64,000 bases of DNA, taken from contig CM033124.1 of the NCBI GenBank assembly GCA_019321725.1, positions 6,324,001 to 6,388,000 of the forward strand. Direction: 5' to 3'. A program made the position numbers and the translations under genes. The notes beneath the pieces were generated by a model. The model worked only from the letters and a program-made list of their open reading frames with translations. It ran no database searches and was not told the DNA's origin. This DNA is from Paulownia fortunei (Eukaryota > Streptophyta > Magnoliopsida > Lamiales > Paulowniaceae). Shown one piece after another: positions 1-13,700 of this stretch. Each line of letters starts with the position of its first letter. Position 1 is the first letter of the stretch.

Positions 1-398
1 CAGTTTCACCTTATTGAGCCTTTAGCTCATTAGATTTATGTGATATAGATGAAAATGTACAGGTTTAGAGGTTAACTGAGTCTCTAGAGCGGGCGAACAG
101 AGATTTGTTCATATGCCATGCTTCGAGCTGTTTTATAGTCTATTTTGTAAACTCTATCTTATTTTTAAATATGCCGCTGTATTATGGTTTTGTAAATAGA
201 TGTACTCAGTTTTGATTTATATATATGGTATGTCTACAATGAAATAAAACAACAAATAAATTCAAGTTCTTTCTCTTGTAGCCCAAAAAGGGGAACTTTT
301 GTTAAAACCATAAAACTAGTATTGATGAAAAGTTAACATTTATTGACTTAACTGTATTAGTTTGTTTAGGTTCTGTAGTTAGGTTGAGGGGTGTTACA
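1..398 (+). repeat. 5' LTR (3' part) of Tekay-type gypsy element
   Basis: This is the last ~400 bases of an LTR whose left part lies outside the window. It matches the ends of LTR copies at 2972-4800, 11793-13888, 30795-31947 and 52358-54618, all of which finish in TGTTACA. A tRNA-Met-like primer binding site follows directly, which makes this the 5' LTR of the gag-pol remnant downstream. Nothing coding is seen in it. Confidence 0.85.
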
Positions 399-403
399 GT
401 TTA

Positions 404-415
404 TGGTATCAAGAC
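404..415 (+). other. Primer binding site, tRNA-Met type
   Basis: The sequence tggtatcaagac lies five bases after the LTR end. It resembles the complement of the 3' end of initiator tRNA-Met (TGGTATCAGAGC), used to start minus-strand DNA synthesis in many plant gypsy and copia elements. It carries changes in its 3' half. Confidence 0.7.
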
Positions 416-599
416 AGAGGTTTAGTCATTCCTATAGATAGAAGAAGGCACATGAATACATCATGGCTGGGATACTCGGTTAACTATTTGCTTATTTACT
501 TTTATGTACTTGATTAGATTTCATTTTATGTTATTATCATGATTATATATTTATTATTGGCTAATTAATGGAATGAGATTGGACAATGCATATCAGGTC

Positions 600-977
600 A
601 TGGCACCAAAAAGAAAGACCATGGATAATCATGAGGGTAATCATAGTGTGGTGAATAATTCGCCTGATCTCATTTAACAACAGATTAGAATGCATGGTGA
701 ACAGATACAACAATTGCTAGATATGCAATAAAGAGGCCAAGAATAGAATTAGTGACTTCCTCCACCACAAGCTCGACAAGATACTGCATAAGCTATGTAT
801 GAGAAATTTAGAATGATGGAACCTGTTGATTTTAATGGTGGGTTTGATTCCATGGTTGCAAAAGAATGGATGAAATCTTTGGACCCTATCTTTTACTACA
901 TGCAAATTGATGATGTTGATAAGGTACTCTATGCAATTTTCTTATTGAAAAAGGATGCTAGAACCTGGTGGGAATGA
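600..977 (+). pseudogene. gag remnant, Tekay-type gypsy element
   Basis: Capsid precursor of the element whose 5' LTR ends at 398. A plausible start ATG at 600 opens a Lys/Arg-rich N-terminus (MAPKRK), but stops follow within 30 codons. A second open stretch from 795 to 977 holds the capsid segment with 'EPVDFNGG' and 'ARTWWE', typical of retrotransposon gag. It ends at a TGA. The rest of gag, including the CCHC zinc knuckle expected before the protease, is missing: within about 20 codons the sequence passes to the protease leader 'GRVYAMTQEQA'. This is an internally deleted, non-functional gag. Confidence 0.8.
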
Positions 978-989
978 GCTAAGCATATA

Positions 990-2935
990 GTGAATAAGGA
1001 TTGCCCAACAGTACAGGGGAGAGTATATGCAATGACACAAGAACAAGCTGATGCAAATGCTTCCATAGTCATAGGTACTATTTTAATTTCTGGGATGCCT
1101 GTAATTGCATTGATAGATTTAGGATCTACGCATTCATTTGCATCTTATGCATTTGTGAGAAAATTGGGCATTACACCAAATTTATTAAAAGTAAGGTACA
1201 GTGTGATAATTCCATCTCGGGAGAAATAGATTCCAACTAAATGTTAAGGGCTTATTCTATTCACATTAGTGATAGGACTCTCTATGCGGATCTTGTTGTT
1301 TTACCAAGGCCAAATTTTGAGGTTATTCTAGGTATGGATTGGCTTACCAAATATCATGCAACAATTGATTGTAACAAGAAGATTGTGATTTTTCAGCCAC
1401 TTGGGGAACAACAGTTTGTGTTTAGTAATACCTCATTCTCACAATCTTTACTAGTTATAACTGATTTGAATGCTTAAAAGATGTTGAATAAAGGTTGTGT
1501 TAGATATTTGGCAAGTGTTCTGAACACTTCGGTCGAAGCATAATTAAAGCCAAGAAATGTAGATACGATTCAAGAATTTCTTGAGGCATTTCTAAATAAT
1601 TTACCAAGATTGCCACCAGATCGAGAGATTAAATTTGTGATTGATACTATGTCTGGGACTACTCCTATTTCTAAAGCACCATACCGAATGGCACTAATAG
1701 AATTGAAAGAGTTAAAAGTTCAATTCCAAAAATTGCTTGATAAGGGTTTTATTCGCCCTAGTTATTCTTCTTGGGGAGCACCTGTGTTGTTCGTGAAAAA
1801 GAAGGATGGTACATTGTGGTTGTACATTAATTATAGAGATTTGAATAAAGTAACAATCAAGAATAAGTATCAACTTTCAAGAATAGATGATTTGTTTGAT
1901 CAATTGCAGGGAACATTAATATTTTCTAAAATTGATTTGCGCTCTGGGTATCATCAATTGAAGATCAAGGAAGAAGACATACAAAAGAATGTATTCCGAA
2001 CAAGGTACAGACATTATGAATTTCTAGTGATGCCCTTCGGTTTAACCAATGCCCCTACAGCTTTTATGGATTTAATGAATAGGGTGTTCAAGCAATATCT
2101 CAATAAATTTGTAATTGTGTTTATTGATGATGTCCTAATTTATTCATGTGATAAAAAAGAGAACAAAGAACATTTGAAGATTGTGCTGCAAGTACTTAAG
2201 GAAAAGCAGTTGTATGTTAAATTCAAGAAATGCGAATTTTAGCTAGAGGAAGTGGCATTCCTAGGTTATATAGTATCCAAGAATGGTATTTCTATTAATC
2301 CAAGCAAGGTAGAAGTTGTCATTAAATGGCCAACACCAATAAATGTATGAGAAGTAAGGAGTTTCTTGGGATTAGTAGGGTACTATTGACGATTTGTTCA
2401 GGGGTTTTCAAAGATAGAAACTCCATTGACAATGTTGACAAGAAAGAATGTGAAGTTCTTGTGGACCGATGCTTGTGAAATAAGTTTTCAAGAAGTGAAA
2501 CATAAATTGACTACAACTCTTGTTCTTACCATGCCAACAAGAATTGGTGGATTCATGGTGTATAGAGACGATTCAAAAAATGGTTTGGGTGCGGTTTTGA
2601 TGCAAAGTGGGAAGGTTATTGCCTATGCGTCAAGGCAATTGAAGGAGTATGAAAAGAATTATCCAACTCATGATTTGGAAGTTGCTATTGTAGTTTTTAC
2701 TTTGAAAATCTAAAGACATTATTTGTATGGTGAGAAGTGTGAGATATACACAATTCATAACAGTTTGAAGTATTTCTTTACCCAAAAGGAGCTGAATATG
2801 AGACAAAAAAGATGATTAGAACTTGTGAAGGATTACAGTTATGTGATTAACTATCATTCTAGTAAAGTAAATATGGTTGCAGATGCATTGAGCAAAAAAT
2901 CCACGTTTTCTCTTTTTGTCATACAAAAGTAACTA
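990..2935 (+). pseudogene. pol remnant: protease, RT, RNase H (Tekay/Del-type)
   Basis: Aspartic protease at about 1050-1480 (active site DLGSTHSF, where families usually have D-T/S-G; then GMDWLTKYHA). Reverse transcriptase at 1610-2242 and onward, with SKAPYRMA, the [12 protein letters not shown] block, [10 protein letters not shown] and the catalytic FIDDVLIYS box intact. RNase H at about 2560-2935 with [14 protein letters not shown] and VADALSKKS. In-frame stops break it (2240, 2348, 2388, 2711, 2812). The reading goes from RNase H straight into LTR sequence at 2972, so the whole integrase and any chromodomain are deleted. RT and RNase H motifs plus the tRNA-Met primer site fit the Tekay/Del chromovirus lineage; with the integrase absent the chromodomain cannot be checked. 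Confidence 0.9.
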
Positions 2936-2971
2936 TTACTGGATTTGCAGAGATTAGAGCTTGAAATTGTA

Positions 2972-4800
2972 TCTAAAGTGATTACTTGCCTAAATATTTG
3001 CATATAATATGTTACAATCAGCTAAGAACTAAAAGTATGCAAAATGGTACAATTTGATTGGTAGGTTGACTGGGTTGCATGAAATCATTCTAAACCATAT
3101 TACACTTGATTATAACACCAAAGAATCAATTTTTCTCATCTCCTTAGGCCATAAACATGGCTCTTTGCATGAGAGGACACCAAGCATGAGTCAACTTATC
3201 ATAACCCTCCACTTATCTCTTTTTGAAATGTCAAAAAATTATTTTCATCCATATTTTCTTGTGGAAGCTCCTAAAAAATTACCAGCCCTTCTTATTCTAA
3301 GATTCTCATAAATTTCTACACTCTTTTACTCACAAAAATTGAATTCAATTCATAGAAATCCATAGAACACAAACTAGAACAAGTTTCCACTCTTTTAAGC
3401 TTGAAAATCATTGATTGTGAAGGTTAATTCCAATTTAATCAAGGTATATTCTTTTTCAATGTTTATTATGATGAATTTATAGTATCTTGGATGGTTACAT
3501 GTTTTAGTATATTTTTGCATGAATGAAAACTTAAGTGGGATAGACTTAAAGGCAAAACCAAACTAGTTAAACTAGTTTTTAGTAAAATTGATACTCTTGT
3601 GAAATATGCTTAATTTACTTATTTCTATTAATCTTGAAATGATTATATTATGTTTAGAAGTTCCTATGAATGATTGATAACAATAACAATTAGTTTGCTT
3701 AATTGATGGTTATAATTAATTTAAGTTAGAATCGAGTTTACTCAAGTTATTTTAGACTGTGTTCAAGTTTTGGGAGCTACCCTAATATTTATGTTTGGAT
3801 TATCAGTTGTTTAATGGCTGCCCTAATGTTTAATATCTCGAATTAGTAGTAAAATATGGAGTATGCATTGTTTTTTAGATCATGTAATTGATATGGAATT
3901 GTTTACAAAAGATTGAAAAGTGTATGTGATTTTAATTAGAATAGATTGTGTGATTTTTTAAAAGGATATTGAAAGATACCTAATTTGATTATGGTAGGCC
4001 TTTAACACATCCTATCTTCCAAATAGATTGACCTTTTCACTTAGCACAAAGTGGACTTGAGATAAGTTAAAGCTTTCATTTGTTGTATCACAAGAATCAT
4101 ATAATGTTATTCATGTTTTCATGTAATTTATGTAGAAGGGACCGGCGAATCCAACAAATGGTGGAAAATACTTGAGGTTGGAAAATTGGTATAGAAAAGT
4201 CATAATAAATGAGACAAAATACGGCTAATACCTGAGGCTAAAAAGCCAAGTATAGAAACCCCGTATCATTTCTCTTATTAGCTAATCATTATGAACAGGT
4301 TCCGAAAATCATGGCCCATCTCTATTAGTTAGGTACCACATTTCAAAGGCCCTAAAGAATGACTTATGAATAATGTATTTAATTATTTATGTGACTTGCA
4401 TGTACGCTATTTGTTACTGCATCAATTTTACCTTACTAAGCCTTTAGCTCATTAGATTTATATGATGCAAGTGGAAATGTACAGGTTTAGAGGTAGCTGG
4501 ACAGAGATTTGTTCATATACCATGTTTCGAGTTGTTTAGTAGTCTATTTTAAAAACTCTGTCTTGTTTTTAAATAAGCTGCTCTATTATGGTTTTATAAA
4601 TAGATGTATTCAATTTTTTATATATATGGTGTGTCTACAACGAAATAAAACAACAAATGAATTCAAGTTCTTTCTCTTATAACCTAAAAAAGAGAACTTT
4701 AAAACCATAACTCTAGTATTGATGAAAAGAAAAGTTAACATTTCTTGACTTAACTGTATTAGCTTGTTTAGGTTCTACAATTAGGTTAAAGGGTGTTACA
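2972..4800 (+). repeat. Truncated 3' LTR of the Tekay-type element
   Basis: Homologous to the complete solo LTRs at 11793-13888 and 52358-54618, but it starts at the point matching 12040, so about 250 bases of the LTR start are lost together with integrase. It ends in TGTTACA at 4800, and the copia remnant starts at once. One deletion joining pol to the LTR explains both losses. Short open stretches here, such as 3054-3311, recur as diverged pieces in the other LTR copies and are not genes. Confidence 0.88.
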
Positions 4801-6788
4801 ATCTGTATCTAGTATCCCTCTCCCAAGAATTCATCCTTTGACACCATTGCCAAAGTAACATGTTCTTCTTGTTGCTTTTGGTAGTCCTTCAACTTCTCTT
4901 TATCACCTGTAATGTGTCTAAAACAACCACTTTTAAATTATCAAGATTCAATTACATTAGCCTTCAATGATGAGTGTGCTACACGACATGTAAGATCAAT
5001 TTTTTGATCTAAATTCTTTAATTAGATTCATTTTTCAAAATAATCTTAATTTTAAGAGTATGTTTTAGAGGGAGTTGTAACACTCTAGAGAACATAGAAT
5101 CAATTCTCATACCATTGACTAAAGCTTTTTTATATTTGAAGCATTTAGGTTTGATATGGCCAGATAATTAATAGTAATAACTTGTAGGAACAAACCATTT
5201 GGGCTTAGGTTTCTGCCTTTTTTACAAGAACTTCTTGGCCGATTCAGGAATTGATTTAGATAAACCAATCTCCTTGAAAAACACTATTTTTAATTTTTTG
5301 CCTTTGTTACCTAAGTCAGCAACATTTGAGGATGATTTTTCACCTGTATATCATAAACCATCATCCTAATGAGAGAATTTCATCTAGTTAAGTGGTCCCT
5401 GAATTTAAATTTCTTGTAGACTTCAATGTCTTTTCAAGTTCTATCTTAACCATACTAAGTTCCTTGTTCTTTTCAGCAGCAAGGAGGTCAAATTTGATCA
5501 AATTTGTTTTAAAGGCATCCTTCCCTTTTTTCAAGACATCAACTTATTTCTCAATTCCTTTATTAATCTTGGAAACTTTTAGCCATTTCTAAAACATCTC
5601 TTGTTGCATGCATTGTATGTCTTCAATGTTGGGTCCTTCATCATCATATCTGTCATTAGCATCTGTATATGTCAGTCTTCAATACTTGTCGAAGAAACTA
5701 AGTTTAGATAGATTCCAGTGCAAAAAACTATTGAGTCATACCTGAGTGGTGTTGCAATATCGTAAGCAACATTTCTCATATCAATATATTTCTTCCTTTC
5801 CTGGATTATTAAGGTAGTGCAACATGATTACTGATGTGCTCTTCCTACTCATCTTGACTCCCTTCTAATTTTTTTTCACTCTAAGTGGTATTAAATGATC
5901 ATCTCATCTTTTTCAAAGTGTTGGCAGACTCACCTTGAATGTGACTATGTCCTCCACATTCTCTACACTTTATCTTCTTGCTTTTCTTAAAATTAGATGG
6001 TTAGAATCATTTCTTTTTTTTATATAGGTTAGAATCATACCTGAGGGCTTGCTTCTCTTGTTCATTTGCTTTGGAAAATTTTCAAAAAAATTCATGAGTT
6101 AAGCAAGTGATTATAATATCATCATCATTCTTAAATTCTAGTTCATTCTTAAGCAGTACGAATTCAGCGTAAAATTCAACACCTTTGTTCTTTTCCCTTA
6201 TATTTTTATTAAATTTATGATTCCTCTATAGTTGTGACTTTATATGCAAATATCTCTAGAATTGGTGTTAAGACCTTCCTAACTAGCTTAAAAGTAATGT
6301 ATTTTTCACCCAATGCTTGTGCTTTTGTAGCATTGTAGCACAATTTTGCATTAAACTTAATAATAGTCTCATTCTCTTGCATTCTCAAGTTCACAAATTT
6401 GGTGGCAAGAATCTATAGTTTGGACATTCTAACGGCTTTAGATCCTTCATAAGCAACCTGTAGAATATCCCACCTCTCTTTAGCGAATTCATATGAAGAT
6501 TAGTTTAAATTGATTTTCATCTATAGTACTAAATATGTCATTTAGTGCTCTTGAGTTGAAGTTTGCAATTTGATCCTCTTCAGTAGACCACTTTTCTTTT
6601 GGTTTGTGAATGACTTCCTTATTTTCATCAGTTGTAGTTAGGTGTGTCCAGCCATTCAAAATTGACCGCCAGGTTTTTTCATCAACAGACTTGATGAATG
6701 CTTTCATCTTTGCTTTTCAATATGAGTAATTAGATCCAATGAGTAATGTGGGATGTGAGATTGAACAAGCTTCATGAAGATTTTCCAT
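4801..6788 (-). pseudogene. Ty1/copia gag (and start of pol) remnant
   Basis: Reading on the minus strand, the start ATG is at 6788 (MENLHEACS), followed by MKAFIKSVDEKTW, the NFNSRALNDIF block, and a line resembling 'LQILATKFENLRMQE': the UBN2-type gag common in plant copia elements. A zinc knuckle lies near 5935-5985 (CRECGGHSHIQGES, last Cys changed to Ser). Frame breaks are frequent. The copy is cut at 4800 by the Tekay-type LTR end, so protease, integrase, RT and RNase H are not present. It acts as the target into which the Tekay-type element at 1-4800 inserted. Confidence 0.82.
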
Positions 6789-6854
6789 TTTCTGCAACAA
6801 ATAAAATCATGAATCTCACTAATTAAACTTAATGACCTGCTCTTGATGCTAATA

Positions 6855-7728
6855 TGTTGCCCAGTTTTAGTTATGTTCAATTTGATTAATTAGTGTTGTA
6901 TTAAGTATTATAATGTCAAGACGAAATATATAGGGGAAATGTAAAATAGACACAAAGTTTGTTATCTTGCTTTAGATAAGAATATCCTACATACACGAGG
7001 TAATGCCAAGAGAAGAAACAAATTACGAATCAGTAATAGTTTATAGAATACAATATATAGACTTAAAATAATTCAAAGACGCCCTCTCAAATTGTTGTCA
7101 TTAATTATATTCCATCAATAATTATTCTTGCGAGATCCCCTCGACTTGATCAACACTGTTGGACTTTCTCCAACTGTGAACTTCTTTAGATAGTTTATTC
7201 GGTGTTCTCCCAAAAACCTTCACCTTCTTTTCCCAAAAAATGAATATGAGTTGAATTGCATCAATTTTGAATCACCAGTGGCACAATAATTTGTATCCAC
7301 ATATTCTTCAAGCTAGAGACTCAGTTTTTATGAAGCTTAATTATTCCAGTAAGAATCCCACACGATCGGGTGTCAATAGTTGCATGTTTTGAATTGATCC
7401 TTATCTTAATTTGTTACCTTATCTTTTAGATCACCAAGATCTTCTACTTCCTTATTGTATCAGATTTGGCATATCTTCTATATTAGAATATTTTTCTTTA
7501 GTTTAATTTTGTAGAATAATTTAAGATAATTATCTTGAAGACCTTTGAATTATGGAAACCCACATAAATAAAATATAATTAGATTAATTAATTAATTTAA
7601 TTAATTAATTCCTTTATTATGAGTGTTGCAACACTATCTACCATGCAATATCCAAAAATGCCAACACTTGGACATGGGACATTAATAATGCCCATGTCGT
7701 GCCATCTATATGGCATGTCTTTCCAACA
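6855..7728 (-). repeat. Copia LTR (5' LTR of the minus-strand copia)
   Basis: On the minus strand this begins TGTTGGAAAGACATGCC and ends GGCAACA. It is followed three bases later by a degraded tRNA-Met-like primer site (agcatcaagagcagg, about 6836-6852) and then the gag ATG. Ends are TG...CA. An alternating AATTAATT stretch lies at 7582-7610. The outer boundary at 7728 is inferred from the TGTTGG start; no partner LTR or TSD is available to confirm it. Confidence 0.55.
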
Positions 7729-8490
7729 TGGATGAGACTAAGAGTAGGAGGATGATGCTTGAGAGGTCAAGGCATTGAGAAGAAGAGTAAGGTTATGTAG
7801 AAGTAATGGAAAATGTTTAGCCATAATGTTTAATATTGCTCAGAGAATGCTTAAAACCTCATCCATTTTTGAAGTTTTTATAGGCAAAGAAATCTTGTAT
7901 TTCGTCCCTTCGCTTGGTGAATCATTGGACAACAACCAAAATTCTACATGGCTTTGCCAATTGTTATAATTTGTTGCCATTTTAATTGACTCAATCAGTT
8001 TACCAGATTCGTTATATTCCAATCTATGTTATAACTCAAATCAGAATATGAAAGGAAATGCACAATAGAAAAATAAGATTGACACCAATAATTTTAACAA
8101 GGTTCAAATATCAAATATCCTACTTCTCGAGGCCACGCCTAGAGAGCAAAGAATTCACTATCAGTAAAGATTTAACATAATACAATAATTGGACTTATAA
8201 AAACAAAATCAAAGACTCTCTCTTTATTTTGATATCGATCTTGTATTACTCAACTGGTGGACTTATTTGTGAGATCCCCTCGACTAGAATCTGCTTCGTT
8301 GAAATTCCTTCAATGTTGAATCTATTTAGATAATAGAGCACCTTCTCCCGAAGACTTACCTCCTTTCTCAAAGTATATATAATAGGTACTGGTGTCTTCT
8401 CCTAAAGACTCACATCCTTCTCCTAAAGGAAGTTAAAAGCGATGTTCTAACACTTTTGGAATATAGGTGTAAAACTCAAGCATATTTTGA
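7729..8490 (-). other. Degenerate copia-like remnant
   Basis: The stretch 8030-8400 resembles 6900-7220 in the copia LTR (shared words around 'gagatcccctcgact', 'atatcctac' and 'atttagata'), so it looks like a diverged LTR of a related family. Next to it, 7840-8022 on the minus strand is open for 60 codons, with NNWQSHVEFWLLSND and SEGTKYK. I do not recognise it; it may be a leader of the same old element. Boundaries are uncertain. Confidence 0.4.
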
Positions 8491-9394
8491 AGTATAATTT
8501 TTTTATCAACAATCACTAACTTCTGGATTTTTGAATCTGTTACACTCTTCTGAAATTTTTCTATGAAAACCACAGCCTAAACTAATGAAAGAGTATGCTT
8601 AAATACACATCTTTTAATATGTTGATTCCTAATCAATTACATAGAAAGTTATCTAGTCTAATTCAAAGACTTTCCTACTATAATCTTTCTATGTTTATCA
8701 CAAAATCAATGTATCCAATTACAACTCAAATTCCTACTCTAAATAACAGGATTTGGACATTCATCTTTGGTAGGAAATCGATCAGTTGTAAATGGAAGCT
8801 TCTTGAATCGTGATTCATCTGGATAAGGAAAGTTCAAGATCTCCAATTGGTATAAATTTATTTGGAGATATCTTGATAATTTATTTTCATAAATTCTACA
8901 AGCTTATCTTTAATAAGGTTATCCAATATGGTAAGTATGTAGAATCTTAATCCTATAAGGAAACAAATATCAAGAGTTAGTTTCATTCAAACTCACATTA
9001 AAATCATGGAAAATTCAACTTACCATATTTAGAGAGACCAATAAAATTAATTTATGTTTTGCACAAATATTTAAGTCACACGAATTTAACATTCCCCTTT
9101 TGGCATTTTTTGTCAAAACATACTTACTTGCCTTAAGCTGCCAAAGCATGTTTAAAAATGGAAATGTTCTAACAAGATACATAACCTCAGTAATATCAAT
9201 CAAAACATGCATAATATGTTAGAACATAAGTTTGAATATCAACATGAACATGCATTTATACTTCTTCCTGAAGCCAAAAATAGAGTAGTTAAGAGCATGA
9301 AATGAGCAGAATTATCATCAAGCAAAAGTAAAAACACTCTCCCCCTTAATTAACCACTCATCATTCTTAGCAGCATCGACATCAATATTCACTC
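8491..9394. other. No gene recognised
   Basis: AT-rich sequence with only short open stretches (8595-8813 plus, 9015-9212 minus), none resembling a known family. It probably belongs to the 3' part of the retroelement whose minus-strand ORF begins further right. Confidence 0.5.
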
Positions 9395-10768
9395 ATTGAA
9401 TTCATTTATCAACAGTAGCAACTTTATCAACATGAGCAATAGCAGCAGTACCTCCAACATCCATAATACCTGCAATTGATTCCCCCATATCAATGGCAAC
9501 GGCAGTAGTAACAACAAGTAATGACTCCCATTTTTGGCCAAAAATGCCAAAGAGTCAGGAGAGTGGTGAGAAACACCAACAGAACTTGAAGTATCAATTG
9601 GTGTGGTAACTCCCCCCTATTTTTCTTCTCTTAAACTTCATGAGAAGACCAAGTACCTCCTGTCTTAGCCCTTACTTCATGCAATTGAATCTCAACATAC
9701 TCATGATACGTAGGGCAAACATTAGAGGTAGATCTTCCATCGTTTGGTGGAACATTATCTGGAACAGCTGCAAAAACAGCCTTAGGTAGATCATCCAAAT
9801 GCCTATTAAAATGAAGTAGCTTGATAGTAAGCCTAAATAGCTTCAGAAGATGTGTTAGGGTTTTCTTTTTCTCTTTCTTCAAACCTTGAGTGACAAGCAT
9901 ATTATAAATGAATGAAGGAAAGGACAATGTTCTATGTGAAGTCCTAACTTCAGCATGCCTAACAATGTTTTTCAGAATATGTTGTCTAAGATCAAAAGGA
10001 TATCCAATGCCAACACAATACAGAATGTTGCTTGATCTCTTCCTACCAAAGTGTGATTGGTTATGGGAGTCCAATTGGCTATCCCTACTTTGTGCAGGGC
10101 GTCATACTTGAGTGTTAAAGATATAACAAGAAAAATAGTATTCTCGTAAGGCCATTTACTAATCCTTTCTACAGCAATGGTCTTAATAACTAAATCAAGA
10201 TCAGTGGGCAACCCAACTTCATCCTTTTTAGGAGTCCCTAAAATTCATTGATCAAACTAGAGCTAAAGTGATAAATTTTGTTCCTCAGAAAATTTGTCCA
10301 TACTTTTCAAACATAATCTTATCAATGTAAGTGTGAAGATTAGCATAAAACTCATAAACAACTTTAGACACATACGGTTTGACATTTAAGATAGTGCCCA
10401 ACATCTTCCTCTCTTCCAACAACTTATCTAAACCTCTCTCTTTAAAACCAGTAAGATGAATAGTTCTCTCAGCCTAAAGTTTTCTTTTAAGAAGAAAACT
10501 CTAAATAAACTTACCAACATTAGTGTAGAACATAGAAGAGTATGCTTTACTTATCTCAAAGTGTGAACCACCCATAACAGGTTTTGAGAATGAGTCAGTA
10601 GATTCATCATTAACATTGGGGACTAAAGAACCATCACTATTAGTAGAGGAGTTAGGTTCATACTCTGAATCATGCTTATCCCATGTTTGATGTGTTCTAG
10701 TAGGAGATGGAACATGAGTATGGACATGGCCTTCAGGAGTGTTCTGTTGGTGATTAGAAGCTCCAATA
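9395..10768 (-). pseudogene. Retroelement ORF of 'putative plant transposon protein' type (C-terminal part)
   Basis: On the minus strand, over several frames, one reads a segment like 'KPYVSKVVYEFYANL', then LHKVGIANWTPITN, then SFIYNMLVTQG and FNRHLDDLP. These blocks are typical of the plant-specific domain annotated 'putative plant transposon protein' or envelope-like, found downstream of pol in some Athila/Calypso-like elements. The best continuous stretches are 9631-10074, 9972-10211 and 10501-10773. At least three frame changes and several stops are present. The ORF is interrupted at 10769-10773 by Athila copy A, and its N-terminal side continues at 21570-22060. Function is unknown in any case. 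Confidence 0.55.
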
Positions 10769-10773
10769 GAGAC

Positions 10774-13700
10774 TGAAAAGTGTATATTTCGATATATTTT
10801 TGTATCAAATCCATTATAATTTTCTTGTTTTATTCTTGTTAATATTATATTTTTATTAATATTTTGTATTAGGGAATCGATGAATAAAAAGAGATCAAAA
10901 AGATCCAAAATAAAACCAAAAAAGACAACACGTTTTATGAGCAAGTTAGGAGATAATACTTCATTGGATCAAAGAATCATCAGAATTAGAAGAAAAGGGC
11001 TATTTTTGCCTAAGTCCATCATGTGTAGATCAAAATATATGCAAGAAATCACTTGAACTTTGCAAGTGATTGTTTGGCTTGCATTAAATTCAAAGGAAGA
11101 ATATTTCTAAAATCAGTTGATTTCATGGAGAAAAACGTGTAACAAAAATTAGATCTGAAAAGAACATGTGAATTTAGAGAACATTTGAAGTTTTTTTTTA
11201 GTGTAATTAGAGTGAATTTGGAGATGTCAATTTAGGCACTCTTTTATAATAAATAGGAGCTCTTAGTTAGCATTGAAGACACATAAAAACTCTTAGAGGG
11301 GGAAAGAAAGTTGTATTGTTGTCTTTCTTTAAGATAAGTTTTCTAGTAGTAATAGAAATGTATTCTCTAGTTTTTCTTCTATTTTTAGCTTTTTCTTCTA
11401 TTTTTAGCTTTCTTCTATTTTTAGCTTTTTCTTCCATTAAGGGTAAACTTCTTAATGGAAGAAGAGGAACGGTTATAAAGCTGCATAATATTCAGATGTG
11501 TTATATTATTATTTTAACTTTTAATTGAAACCCTTCTTGTTTTGTGGTGATTCTTGATTTATGTATCACCAATAGCACAATATATACTTGGATTTATCTA
11601 TCTTATTATACGATTCTACTCCATTGACAACTAATGTGAAACTTTAATATGTGTAGACAAAGTTGTGCATAAATACTTAATCCCATAAATAAATATTGGC
11701 GTTAAAAAAACTTCTTATTTTGTGTTGATTCTTGATTTATGTATCACCCATGGCACAATAAATAATTGAGTTCATTTAGCTTATTTCACAGTTGTAATGC
11801 CCAATTATCTCCAACATAACCAATAGTAAACATCTTATATGAAAATACATCTAATCAATACGCATTATTGGATTATGGAATACAAATAGCATGATTGCAC
11901 GAGAATAAATAATTGTTACTATATGCTCCACTTATGCTTTAACATGCATTAGTACATGAAAAATAAGATCAAATTAAGGAAGATTGATGTGTTAATGGCC
12001 ATGGAATGAATTATTTGTATTGATCCATACTTGTTACATTCTAAAGTGATTAATTACCTAAATATTTTCTTGAAATATGTTACAATTGGCTAAGAACTAA
12101 AAGTATGCAAAATGGTGCAATTTGATTGGAAGGTTGACTGGGTTGTATGAAATTATTCTAAAGTACATTACACTTGATTATAACACCAAATCATCAATTT
12201 TTGTCATTTCTCTAGCCCATAAATGTGGCTTTTGGTATGAGAAGATACCAAGCATGATGCAACTAATCATCAGCCTCTACTTACCTTTCTTTGAAATGTC
12301 AAACAAGTTATTTTTAGCCATGTTTTCTTGTGTAAGCTCCTAAAAAATGACCAGCCCTTCTTCTTCTAAGTTTATCCCAAATTTATACTCTTTCATACTC
12401 ACAAAAATTGAATTCAATCCATAGGAATCCATAGAACACAAACTAGAACAAGTTTCCACCCTTTTAAGCTTGAAAATCATTGATTGTGAAGGTTAATTCC
12501 AATTTAATCAAGGTATATTCTTTTTTAATATTTCTTATGATGAATTTGTAGTATTTTGGATGGTTACATGTTTTAGTATATTTTTGTATGAATGAAAACT
12601 CAAGTGGGATAGACTTGATGCCTAAAAATTATTATGAACAATAGCAATTAGTTTGGTTAATTGAATGTTAGAATAAATTTAAGTTAGAACCGAGTTTACG
12701 TCATTTTAATTCAGATTATGTTCGTATTTTGTGGGCTGCCCTAATAATTATGTTTGAATTATTAGTTATTTAATGGCTACCATAATGTTTAATGTCTTGA
12801 ATTAGTAGTAAAATATGGAGTATACATTATTTTTAAGGTTATGAAATTGATATGGAATTGTTTACAAAAGATTGAAAAGTGTATATAATTTACAAAAAAG
12901 ATATTGAAAGGTATATGATTTGATTATGTTAGGTCTTTAACACATCCTATCTTCCAAAGAAATTAACCTTTTCACTTAGTTCAAAGTGGACTTGAGGTAA
13001 GTTGAAACTTTCATTTGCTGTATCACAAGAATCATATAATATTGTTCATGTTTTAATGTAATTGTCATTATTTATCAAATGATGTAATGTTTGATGCATT
13101 TATGTTTCATAAAGTATGATATTATTAAAAGTATAATGAGATTTTTGAAAAAGAAGTATGGTACTTGATTGATGGTCGGGTAGATAAGGGACTGGTAGAA
13201 CAAACAAATGGTGGCAAATACTTGAGATTGAAAAATTGGTATAGGAATGCCACAATGAATGAGATATAATATAGATAATACCTGAGGTTGAAAGACCAAG
13301 TAAGGAAACCCCGTATTATTTCTCTTATTAGCCAATCATTATGAACATGTTATGAAAACCACGGTCTATCGCTATTCGTTAGGTACCACACTTCAAGGGC
13401 CCTAAAGAATAATTTATGAATGAAAGTTATTAAATTCAATAATGCATTTAATTATTTACATAACTTGCATGTACGTTATTTGTTACTATATCAATTTCAT
13501 CTTACTGAGCCTTTAGCTCATTAGATACATGAGATGCAGGTAGAAATGTACAGGTTTATAGATTGACTGAGTCTGTAGAGCAGTCGGATAGAGATTTGTT
13601 CATATACCATGTTTCGAGTTGTTTTGTAATCTATTTTGAAAACTCTGTTTTGTTTTTAAATAAGTCGCTCTATTATGGTTTTGTAAATATATGTACTTAG

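Noticed and set aside
3054..3311. Protein-coding ORF recurring at 12122-12343
   Set aside because: Lies in the shared LTR sequence; frames are not conserved between the copies.
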